From assembly GCA_023450835.1 (NCBI GenBank), contig JAEXGM010000269.1, positions 1 through 64,000 on the forward strand: DNA of 64,000 nucleotides. The letters run 5' to 3'. A program made the translations under genes and the position numbers. The notes beneath the pieces were generated by a model. That model was not told the DNA's origin. It was given only the letters and a program-made list of their open reading frames with translations, and did not search any database. Every line of letters begins with the position of its first letter. Within the stretch, counting starts at the first letter, position 1. This document shows, in pieces, positions 16,373 to 23,937 of the stretch. This stretch comes from Bacillota bacterium (GTDB lineage Bacteria > Bacillota > Clostridia > Lachnospirales > Lachnospiraceae).

Positions 16373-17566
16373 ATGAAAAAAATAAAGTTATTCTTAAGTT
16401 TAACATTAATAGCAGTGTTACTGCTTTCCGGGTGTTCGAAAGCTGGTAAGAATGAAGAAACAAGTAGTAAGATAGAACCAAAAGCAACAGAAGCTGCAGC
16501 AACAGCGGCGGCAACCGACAGTACACCAACGGAAGCGGCGGCAACGGAAGCAGCGGCAGAGACAGGGGCAAAGGAAACTTCGGCAACCGATGCCGGAACA
16601 AAGGCGGACCCCATCAAAATCCTATATGGTGCCGGTCTATGCGGCATTCCGATACATATTGCGAAGCAGCTTCAATTCTTTGAGGCAGAGGGATTAAAGG
16701 AAGGTGTGGACTATACCTACGTCACCAGCAGTACCTCAGGGGTTGAGATGCTTTCTACCAAGCAGGCAGATGTATCCTTCGGGTTGGTAGCAGCGATGCT
16801 TGCGCCTTTGGATAATGGCCTGGAAGCCAAGACAGTTCTTGGCGTTCACACCGGCTGTATTCAGATATTGGCAGGAAAGGATTCCGGCATCAGTGATGTA
16901 AAAGGCTTAAAAAGCAAGAAGATTGGAATTGAAGCCCTGGCTTCCTCTCCTCATATTGTTACACAGCGTGCTCTTGCCAGTGAGGGTATCGGTTCTACAG
17001 GGGACAATATGCAGGTGGAATTTGTAGTATTTCCAAAAGCTGACCTTCCCATTGCTTTAAAAGAGGGTAAAGTTGATGCTATAGCTATCGGTGACCCCCA
17101 GGCTTCCATCCTGGTAAAAGATGGTGACGGCATATCACTCTTTAATTCCGCAACTTCTGACCTCTTAAAGGATGAATATTGCTGTGCGCTTTGGGCAAGG
17201 AATGAAATTATTGATAAACAGCCGGAACGGCTTGCCAAGATTGTAACCGCAATTCAGAAAGCATCGGTGTGGATTGACCAGAATAAGGATCTTGCGGCTG
17301 AGATACAGTTGGATAATGAATGGGTCGTAGGAGAATTAGATGTGGATCAGCATACCTTAAAGGATTATAAGTATCTGCCCTCTGTAAGCGGAGTACAGGC
17401 TGCACTTGCGAGAAATATCAAGGATATGAAAGATTTGGGCTTGATTCGAAAGGATACGGATGCAGATACGCTTGCCAAGAATAGCTTTGCTGAACTTGAG
17501 GGTGTGGCAGATGAAATTACAGGAACCGTTACCCCGCCAATTGACCCGGCCTCACAATTAAAATAG
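16373..17566 (+). CDS. Substrate-binding lipoprotein of the NitT/TauT-type importer
   Basis: A 397-residue extracellular binding protein. A lipoprotein signal (LLLSGC, Cys near residue 20) is followed by an Ala/Thr/Glu-rich linker, then a SsuA/TauA/NMT1-like two-lobe domain starting at DPIKILYGAG. Typical features are GIPIHIAKQLQFFEAEGL, ADVSFGLVAAMLAPL, LKSKKIGIEA and VDAIAIGDPQAS. ATG 16352 lies inside a hairpin and lacks a ribosome site, while ATG 16373 has GGGGG 8 bases upstream and gives a normal lipoprotein signal, so I use 16373. Ligand identity cannot be read from sequence. The cluster context favours a small organosulfur or similar compound. Confidence 0.9.
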   Translation: MKKIKLFLSLTLIAVLLLSGCSKAGKNEETSSKIEPKATEAAATAAATDSTPTEAAATEAAAETGAKETSATDAGTKADPIKILYGAGLCGIPIHIAKQLQFFEAEGLKEGVDYTYVTSSTSGVEMLSTKQADVSFGLVAAMLAPLDNGLEAKTVLGVHTGCIQILAGKDSGISDVKGLKSKKIGIEALASSPHIVTQRALASEGIGSTGDNMQVEFVVFPKADLPIALKEGKVDAIAIGDPQASILVKDGDGISLFNSATSDLLKDEYCCALWARNEIIDKQPERLAKIVTAIQKASVWIDQNKDLAAEIQLDNEWVVGELDVDQHTLKDYKYLPSVSGVQAALARNIKDMKDLGLIRKDTDADTLAKNSFAELEGVADEITGTVTPPIDPASQLK

Positions 17567-17597
17567 AGAACTTTGGGATAGAAGTTATATGAAGAAT

Positions 17598-17641
17598 TAA
17601 AAAGAATGCGTCTGGCAGTAAATACCGGACGCATTCTTTTT
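17598..17641 (+). terminator. Intrinsic terminator closing the nitrogenase-like operon
   Basis: AAAAAGAATGCGTC and GACGCATTCTTTTT form a perfect 14-bp inverted repeat with a 15-base loop. The T-run makes it a good terminator, and the A-run allows function in reverse too. It marks the end of the cluster. Confidence 0.9.
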
Positions 17642-17688
17642 AGGTAATTCAAGTGAAAAAAATTCACAATTATTTTATAAATACTATA

Positions 17689-17717
17689 TTGCATTATATA
17701 ATAGTTAGTGATAATAT
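17689..17717 (+). promoter_or_regulatory. Candidate promoter for padR and the HAAS/DUF4097 gene
   Basis: TTGCAT (17689-17694) and TAATAT (17712-17717) with a 17-base spacer, about 95 bases before the padR start. The surrounding region is AT-rich. A PadR-type operator is expected nearby by family analogy, but I could not point to one. Confidence 0.45.
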
Positions 17718-17811
17718 ATATTCAACAATACAACAAGATTGTGGTGCCATTCTATTTTTAAATTCTTATTATGAAAGAATGTGTATCGAACAAGCGGAAA
17801 GGAGTTGACAT

Positions 17812-18117
17812 ATGAATGCACAATTTAAAAAAGGCGTGCTGGAATTATGTGTGCTTTCAAAATTATCAGAAGCAGATCAGTACGGTTATGAATTGACAGA
17901 AGCAATATCAAAACAGATGATTATTTCTACAGGAACCTTATATCTAATCTTAAAACGTTTAAAAGATGATGCTCTTGTGGAGACCTACTTAGTGGAGTCC
18001 GGAGAGGGCCCTGCCAGAAAATATTATCACCTGACGGAAAAAGGCAGAACACATCAGGCAGTTCAGAAAAAAGAATGGTTGGATTTCACAAAAATAGTAC
18101 AGGATATTATAGGATAG
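17812..18117 (+). CDS. PadR-family transcriptional regulator
   Basis: A 101-residue winged-helix regulator. It shows the PadR signature: KGVLELCVLSKL, YGYELTEAIS, the recognition helix with TGTLYLILKRLK, and the wing ending in ARKYYHLTEKGR. PadR proteins repress adjacent membrane or transporter genes and respond to ligands or envelope stress. AAAGGAG ribosome site. The next gene starts 10 bases later, so the two are co-transcribed. PadR next to a HAAS-domain protein is a common Firmicutes pairing. Confidence 0.92.
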   Translation: MNAQFKKGVLELCVLSKLSEADQYGYELTEAISKQMIISTGTLYLILKRLKDDALVETYLVESGEGPARKYYHLTEKGRTHQAVQKKEWLDFTKIVQDIIG

Positions 18118-18127
18118 GAGGCCGGAT

Positions 18128-19774
18128 ATGAATAAGAGTGAATATTTAAGTAAATTAAAAGAAGCATTAAAAGATACAGATGAAAGTACCATGGAAGAAA
18201 TCGTATCAGATTATGAAGAACATTTTCAGGTTGGTATGGAATATGGGAAGAGTGAAGAACAGATATGTGAAGAGCTGGGTTCAATTGAAGACCTGGTAGA
18301 GGAAATCAAAGAAGTATATCATACAAGTGATACAGAGGATAAGAATGCCCGGGAAGACCAGACAAATACAAAGAGTAATAAAAACAAAGATTGGTATTCC
18401 GCTATTTATAATCTGGACGGAGAAAAGATTGGAGAGGCCATTAACAGCGCCCTGGACTCAGCAGGTGATGCAATCAGTAAAATCGATGTCAATGAGATCG
18501 GCCGAACAGTTAAGAATACACTGGACCAGGCAACTTCTTCTATTAATAACTTTGCAAGTAACCATTTTAAGAATCAATGGAAAGATACCTTTGACAGCAG
18601 AAAGAACAACGACGGGTATAGTGAAAATGTCTCGAGAAGCTTCGATGACTCCGTAGATTTTACGGAAGCACCTGTGAATAATGTTAGTTTTGAAACCGGT
18701 TCTGATACGGAAACTTCCAATGCAGTCCCAAGTGAAACGGAAAGCAAGGAAGACAGAGCTGACGAGGCAGAGGCAGCAGAAAACGTTAAAATCACGGAAC
18801 AGACGGAAACCATAGATAATGAGAGTAAGTATTCAGATTCCCACGATGCGGTTACCGGGTTAAATCTTATTATAGACGGCGTACATGCCGACGTAGAGCT
18901 ACGAAAATCCAACAACAGTAAAATTAATATAAAATACGAGAATAATGGTGATGACAGGCAAAGGCAGATGTTCGAATTCTATAGCTATAAGGAAGGAAAT
19001 ACTGTTTATGCAGGAATCCGCAGGGTGGGAAAAGCGGTATTTTTGTTTAACTTTAAACTGTATTCCACTACCATATATGTAGAAGTGCCGGATAGTATGA
19101 ATAATATCAGCATCAAAACAGCAAGCGGAAATATTGAGTTATCCGATATATTTGCAGATCATATTCTCGCTACGACAGCAAGCGGTGATATAGAGGCAGA
19201 CAATATTGAAGCAAAGTTCCTTTCACTGAAAAGTGCAAGCGGTGACATTGACACCAGAAACATTACAGCCGAAGTTATTGATAACGGTTCGTCAAGCGGA
19301 GATTTGGATGCTGTTAATACAAAAGCAGGTGAATGCAAAATAAGCACTTCAAGCGGCGATATTGATGTGAATAGTACTACAATGAATAATTTGGATATCA
19401 GCAGTATCAGCGGTGACATTAAAATCTCCAGATTGTCCGGCAATGGTCTAAGAGCCAGCAGCACCAGCGGTGATATCTCTCTGGATATAAATGTTAGAAA
19501 ATGCTATCTGCTCTCAAAGAGCGGAGATGTCGCAGCAAATTGTACAGGGGATGTTATTTTGGAGTCCAGCAGTACGAGCGGTGATACAAAAGTTAAACTT
19601 GGAAACAATAATAATGGCTATTCTTTAAAAGCCAGAACCGTTTCCGGTGATTTATATATTGACTACAATAAGACGCACCAGCGGGATCTGAAATCCGGAA
19701 GCTATACCCATGGAAATCAGGGAAGCGAGCTGACATTAAGTTCAGTAAGCGGTGACATTCATTTATATGACTAA
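18128..19774 (+). CDS. HAAS (DUF1700) domain protein with DUF4097 beta-helix repeats
   Basis: A 548-residue protein. The first 65 residues form the HAAS/DUF1700 helical domain (MNKSEYLSKLKEAL, DYEEHFQVGM, EQICEELGSIEDLV). An acidic, Glu/Asp/Thr/Ser-rich linker (about 75-240) follows. From about 240 on is a DUF4097 right-handed beta-helix built of short repeats with the core SASGDI or SSSGDL about every 17-20 residues, at least ten copies. No signal peptide or membrane helix is evident, unusual for a family often linked to envelope stress. Coupled to padR. In Firmicutes such proteins relate to envelope stress responses (LiaX-like), but the exact role is unknown. Confidence 0.88.
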   Translation: MNKSEYLSKLKEALKDTDESTMEEIVSDYEEHFQVGMEYGKSEEQICEELGSIEDLVEEIKEVYHTSDTEDKNAREDQTNTKSNKNKDWYSAIYNLDGEKIGEAINSALDSAGDAISKIDVNEIGRTVKNTLDQATSSINNFASNHFKNQWKDTFDSRKNNDGYSENVSRSFDDSVDFTEAPVNNVSFETGSDTETSNAVPSETESKEDRADEAEAAENVKITEQTETIDNESKYSDSHDAVTGLNLIIDGVHADVELRKSNNSKINIKYENNGDDRQRQMFEFYSYKEGNTVYAGIRRVGKAVFLFNFKLYSTTIYVEVPDSMNNISIKTASGNIELSDIFADHILATTASGDIEADNIEAKFLSLKSASGDIDTRNITAEVIDNGSSSGDLDAVNTKAGECKISTSSGDIDVNSTTMNNLDISSISGDIKISRLSGNGLRASSTSGDISLDINVRKCYLLSKSGDVAANCTGDVILESSSTSGDTKVKLGNNNNGYSLKARTVSGDLYIDYNKTHQRDLKSGSYTHGNQGSELTLSSVSGDIHLYD

Positions 19775-19810
19775 ATTTGTATTTGTAAAATAGAAACAGT
19801 TGGAAAAGCA

Positions 19811-19845
19811 GCTTTTTGACCTTTAAAGTCAGAAAGCTTTTTTTC
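19811..19845 (+). terminator. Intrinsic terminator after the DUF4097 gene
   Basis: GCTTTTTGAC pairs with GTCAGAAAGC (one G-U) across a 7-base loop, followed by a long T-run. Confidence 0.85.
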
Positions 19846-19989
19846 TTTTTGGGATAAAAAGTCTGCCGGTATAGGGGGCGGCGAAATTTTCAAGAAATAT
19901 TAAGATGAAATTATGGTCAAAAAATGTTATAATAATTTTCATCGGACAAAGATAGGGACTGAAGGGACAGTTTTCACTTTTGATTTAAG

Positions 19990-20005
19990 TATGCGCTAAA
20001 GCGCA
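19990..20005 (+). promoter_or_regulatory. Hairpin directly before the ribosome site of the ThyX-like gene
   Basis: ATGCGC-TAAA-GCGCAT is a 6-bp stem with a four-base loop. It is followed by CATATGGAGGAAT, which carries the ribosome site. No terminator T-run is present. It resembles the hairpins that precede lspA and cysK. Confidence 0.5.
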
Positions 20006-20022
20006 TCATATGGAGGAATATT

Positions 20023-20652
20023 ATGCTTAAAATCGAGCGCATCAGCGTTATGAATCTTGAAAATGCCATGAGAGGCGCTAGAAATCCCATGAACAGCTGG
20101 GAGAAAAGTGACAGTTATTATAACGAAAAAGGTGAATACATATTAGGAGAAAATGACTTGGGACTGGCCGTAAGACTATGCAGGTCCGGCACGGATCATA
20201 GAAAATTTATGCGTCAGATATTCGTATCTATGGATATAACGGCTCCTATTTACTGGTGGAAGGAATTTGATACATATAAAGTGGGTACTACCGCCAATTC
20301 GACCAGTACCATGCATAAGATTCACAGTAAAAGTTTTGCAATGGAGGATTTCTCTACAGACCAGTTAACGGAGGATACAAGAATTTTCTTTGAAGCTATG
20401 CTTAGTCAGCTGGAGAAACTAAGGCAGTTGTTTTTGGAGACAGGGGATAAGGCTTACTGGTACAGCATTATTCAGTTACTTCCTTCCGGTTATAATCAGA
20501 TGAGGACCTGTACATTTAATTATGAGAATCTCATAAATATATACAATGCCAGAAAGAACCACAAACTAAAAGAATGGCATGATTTCTGTGATTATGTAAA
20601 AGAGCTTCCATACAGCGAGGAATTGCTTATATGGGAAAAGAGGGCGCAATGA
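20023..20652 (+). CDS. ThyX-like (flavin-dependent thymidylate synthase fold) protein
   Basis: A 209-residue protein that resembles ThyX in pattern but lacks the canonical RHRxxS motif. The central block reads KFMRQIFVSMDITAPIYWW, then DTYKVGTTANSTSTMHK, where ThyX has its flavin/substrate-binding motif. The C-terminal part QLLPSGYNQMRTCTFNYENL then NARKNHKLKEWHDF resembles the ThyX RxxLP and R...HxQ regions. I infer a ThyX-fold protein whose catalytic competence is uncertain; no thymidylate function is shown. It could be a divergent enzyme acting on another nucleotide. The stop overlaps the RNase HI start (ATGA), so they are coupled. Confidence 0.55.
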   Translation: MLKIERISVMNLENAMRGARNPMNSWEKSDSYYNEKGEYILGENDLGLAVRLCRSGTDHRKFMRQIFVSMDITAPIYWWKEFDTYKVGTTANSTSTMHKIHSKSFAMEDFSTDQLTEDTRIFFEAMLSQLEKLRQLFLETGDKAYWYSIIQLLPSGYNQMRTCTFNYENLINIYNARKNHKLKEWHDFCDYVKELPYSEELLIWEKRAQ

Positions 20653-21119
20653 AAGTAACAATATATACAGATGGCTCTGCCAGAGGAAATCCGGATGGTC
20701 CCGGAGGATACGGAACTATTATCAGTTATGTAGACCCTGCCGGAACGGAACATATCCGGGAGTATTCAAAAGGTTATAAGAAAACTACCAACAACCGTAT
20801 GGAACTGATGGCGGCGATTGCCGGGCTGGAAGCCCTGACCCGTCCCTGCGAAGTGACCCTGTACTCGGATTCTCAATACCTGGTAAAGGCCTTTAACGAA
20901 CACTGGCTGGAGGGCTGGATCAAGAAGGGCTGGAAGAGGGGCAAGAATGAGCCGGTCAAAAATGTAGACATATGGCAGAGACTATTAAAAGCCATGGAAC
21001 CACATAAGGTTACCTTTGTCTGGGTAAAGGGCCATGACGGACATCCGCAGAATGAACGTTGTGACAAACTTGCAACCAGTGCGGCAGACGGCACAGACCT
21101 GGCAGAGGATGTTTTTTAA
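20649..21119 (+). CDS. rnhA: Ribonuclease HI
   Basis: A 156-residue RNase HI that degrades the RNA strand of RNA-DNA hybrids (R-loops, primers). The catalytic DEDD residues are visible: Asp in YTDGSARGNP near residue 8, Glu in NNRMEL near 48, Asp in YSDSQY near 70 and Asp in GHPQNERCDKLA near 134, with the assisting His in KGHDGH. I start at 20649, where ATG overlaps the upstream TGA stop (translational coupling). An in-frame ATG at 20631 would add six residues not conserved in the family. Confidence 0.95.
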   Translation: MKVTIYTDGSARGNPDGPGGYGTIISYVDPAGTEHIREYSKGYKKTTNNRMELMAAIAGLEALTRPCEVTLYSDSQYLVKAFNEHWLEGWIKKGWKRGKNEPVKNVDIWQRLLKAMEPHKVTFVWVKGHDGHPQNERCDKLATSAADGTDLAEDVF

Positions 21120-21153
21120 ATTTATATTTATGTTAAAATTTATATTTATGTTA
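21118..21153. repeat. Perfect 18-bp tandem repeat in the mutS leader
   Basis: AAATTTATATTTATGTTA occurs twice in direct tandem, starting within the RNase HI stop codon and ending just before the mutS ribosome site. It may be a slippage product or spacer and could affect mutS translation. Confidence 0.8.
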
Positions 21154-21172
21154 ACAGGAAGGAACAAAAGAT

Positions 21173-23863
21173 ATGGCTGAATTAACTCCCTTGATGCAGC
21201 AATATGTTGAGATAAAGGAGCAGTATAAAGATTGTATTCTTTTTTATCGCTTGGGTGATTTCTATGAGATGTTTTTTGAGGACGCGGTAACCTGTGCAAA
21301 AGAACTGGAGATAACCCTTACCGGTAAGAATTTGGGGCAGGATGAGCGTGCTCCTATGTGCGGTGTACCCTACCATGCGGTAGAGAATTATTTAAGCCGG
21401 TTGATTGCCAAGGGTTACCGGGTGGCAATCTGTGAACAGGTAGAAGACCCTAAGGCTGCCAAAGGAATTGTAAAAAGAGAGGTAATCCGGATTGTAACAC
21501 CCGGTACGAATCTGAATACACAGACCTTGGAGGAAGGGAAAAACAACTTCCTGATGGGTATTGTACATACGGTCAATGCATATGGAATCGCCACGGTAGA
21601 TATCACTACCGGGGATTTTTTTGTGACGGAAGTGGACACCGAGAGAAAGCTTCTGGATGAGATTAATAAGTATTCTCCCTCGGAAATTATCTGCAACAGT
21701 ACGTTTTTAGTAAGCGGTGTGGATGTCTCTGATTTAAAGAACAGGTTAAATATCTCTATCTCTGATTTGGAACCCTGGTATTTTGAAGAAGAGGCTTGTA
21801 CGAAAGCCTTGATGGATCATTTTCAGGTGGCTTCCTTAAATGGTCTTGGACTGAAGGATTATTCCATCGGTGTGGTTGCATCCGGTGCTGTCATGCTCTA
21901 TCTCTATGAAACTCAGAAGAATTCCCTGTCGCATTTAACAAGAATCCTGCCCTATTCTACCAGCAGATATATGATTCTTGACAGCTCCACCAGAAGGAAT
22001 CTGGAGCTTGTGGAGACCTTAAGAGAGAAGCAAAAAAGAGGCTCTCTTCTCTGGGTGCTGGATAGGACCAAGACAGCAATGGGGGCAAGACTTTTAAGAA
22101 GTTATATCGAGCAGCCTCTTATTGAGAAGGCTGATATTACAGACAGGCTGGATGCAATTGAAGAGCTCAATGATACGGCAATTACCAGAGAAGAAATCAG
22201 AGAATATCTGAATGCGGTATATGACCTGGAGAGACTTATCAGTCGTATAAGCTATAAGAGTGCCGGGCCAAGGGATTTAATTGCTTTTAAGAATTCCCTC
22301 GCTATGATTCCCTCCATTAAACTGCTCCTTGAGAATTCTCATTGTACCCTTTTACAGCAAATTGAGAGTGAGCTTGACCCTTTAAGGGATCTTTATGACC
22401 TGATTGAAGCCGGAATTGAAGAAGAACCTCCTATTACGGTAAGAGAAGGCGGTATCATAAAGGATGGTTATCAGGAAGAAGTGGACAAGCTTCGAAAGGC
22501 AAAGACAGAGGGAAAGAACTGGCTGGCGGACTTGGAGACCAAAGAAAGGGACCGTACGGGAATTAAGAATTTGAAGATAAAGTTCAATCGGGTATTCGGC
22601 TATTATCTGGAGGTGACGAACTCCTACCAGAGCCTGGTGCCGGATAACTGGATCAGAAAACAGACCCTTGCCAATGCAGAGAGATATACTACTTCTGAGC
22701 TGAAGGAATTGGAAGATGTAATCTTAGGAGCTGAGGATAAGCTGTTTTCCTTAGAATATGAGCTGTTCTGCAATATCAGAGATACTATTTCCCTGGAGGT
22801 GCAGCGTATTCAGCAGACTGCCAAGGCAGTTGCCAAAATCGATGTATTTGCCTCCCTTGCCTATGTTTCGGAAAGAAACCGCTTCATAAGGCCGGTAATC
22901 AATGAAGAAGGAATTATTGATATCAAGGATGGAAGACATCCTGTAGTGGAGCAGATGATTACAGGGGATATGTTTGTTGCCAATGATACCTACCTGAATA
23001 ATAAAGAAAAACGTATATCCATTATTACCGGTCCCAATATGGCGGGTAAGTCCACTTATATGAGGCAGACGGCTTTAATTGTCCTGATGGCGCAGATAGG
23101 CTGCTATATACCGGCAGCTTCCGGAAATATCGGAATTGTAGACAGGATATTTACCAGGGTAGGAGCCTCCGATGATCTGGCTTCCGGGCAGAGTACCTTT
23201 ATGGTGGAAATGACAGAGGTAGCCAACATACTTCGCAATGCCACAGGGAACAGTCTGCTTATACTGGATGAAATCGGCAGAGGCACCAGTACTTTTGACG
23301 GGCTTGGCATTGCCTGGGCAGTGGTGGAGCATATTGCCAATCCAAAACTTCTTGGCGCAAAGACCTTATTTGCCACCCATTATCATGAATTAACGGAATT
23401 GGAAGGAAAGATTGACAGTGTTAACAACTACTGCATTGCTGTAAAAGAGCAGGGGGAGGACATTATCTTTCTTCGTAAAATCATTCCCGGCGGAGCCGAT
23501 AAGAGTTACGGAATACAGGTGGCCAAATTGGCAGGAGTACCGGATGGCGTGCTAAAGCGTGCCAGAGATATTGTGGAAGAATTAAGTTTAAATGATATAG
23601 CCGATAAGGCAAAATCCATGAAGGCCGTTACGGTACAGGAGGAGGCAGCGGAGGAAGCGTATATTAAGGAAGCGGCAGTTGCCAGAGAGAAAGGGACAAG
23701 AAAGAGTAAAGAAGTAGAAAACCAGCTTTCTCTTTTCGATTTCCAGTTCTCTGTGCCTTCTTATATTGATGAGGTCCGTGAACTGAATTTGAATGCCATG
23801 ACACCTATGGATGCTATGAATTATTTATACCAGTTGCAGCAAAAGGTTAGAGAAGAAGGTTAA
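21173..23863 (+). CDS. mutS: DNA mismatch repair protein MutS
   Basis: An 896-residue MutS1. The mismatch-binding phenylalanine motif DFYEMF lies near residue 28. The core and clamp domains follow, then the ATPase domain with Walker A GPNMAGKST (about 625), Walker B LLILDEIGRGTSTFDG (about 700) and the ATHYHELTELE segment. The C-terminal end NYLYQLQQKV is the short dimerisation helix typical of Firmicutes. MutS finds base mismatches and recruits MutL, encoded 74 bases downstream. AGGAAGGA ribosome site. Confidence 0.98.
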   Translation: MAELTPLMQQYVEIKEQYKDCILFYRLGDFYEMFFEDAVTCAKELEITLTGKNLGQDERAPMCGVPYHAVENYLSRLIAKGYRVAICEQVEDPKAAKGIVKREVIRIVTPGTNLNTQTLEEGKNNFLMGIVHTVNAYGIATVDITTGDFFVTEVDTERKLLDEINKYSPSEIICNSTFLVSGVDVSDLKNRLNISISDLEPWYFEEEACTKALMDHFQVASLNGLGLKDYSIGVVASGAVMLYLYETQKNSLSHLTRILPYSTSRYMILDSSTRRNLELVETLREKQKRGSLLWVLDRTKTAMGARLLRSYIEQPLIEKADITDRLDAIEELNDTAITREEIREYLNAVYDLERLISRISYKSAGPRDLIAFKNSLAMIPSIKLLLENSHCTLLQQIESELDPLRDLYDLIEAGIEEEPPITVREGGIIKDGYQEEVDKLRKAKTEGKNWLADLETKERDRTGIKNLKIKFNRVFGYYLEVTNSYQSLVPDNWIRKQTLANAERYTTSELKELEDVILGAEDKLFSLEYELFCNIRDTISLEVQRIQQTAKAVAKIDVFASLAYVSERNRFIRPVINEEGIIDIKDGRHPVVEQMITGDMFVANDTYLNNKEKRISIITGPNMAGKSTYMRQTALIVLMAQIGCYIPAASGNIGIVDRIFTRVGASDDLASGQSTFMVEMTEVANILRNATGNSLLILDEIGRGTSTFDGLGIAWAVVEHIANPKLLGAKTLFATHYHELTELEGKIDSVNNYCIAVKEQGEDIIFLRKIIPGGADKSYGIQVAKLAGVPDGVLKRARDIVEELSLNDIADKAKSMKAVTVQEEAAEEAYIKEAAVAREKGTRKSKEVENQLSLFDFQFSVPSYIDEVRELNLNAMTPMDAMNYLYQLQQKVREEG

Positions 23864-23937
23864 AGCCGGCCAAAATCCGGGAATTACAGTGATTTGGATT
23901 TCCTATAATTCTTAGAAAGAAAGGATGGTGAATAGAT

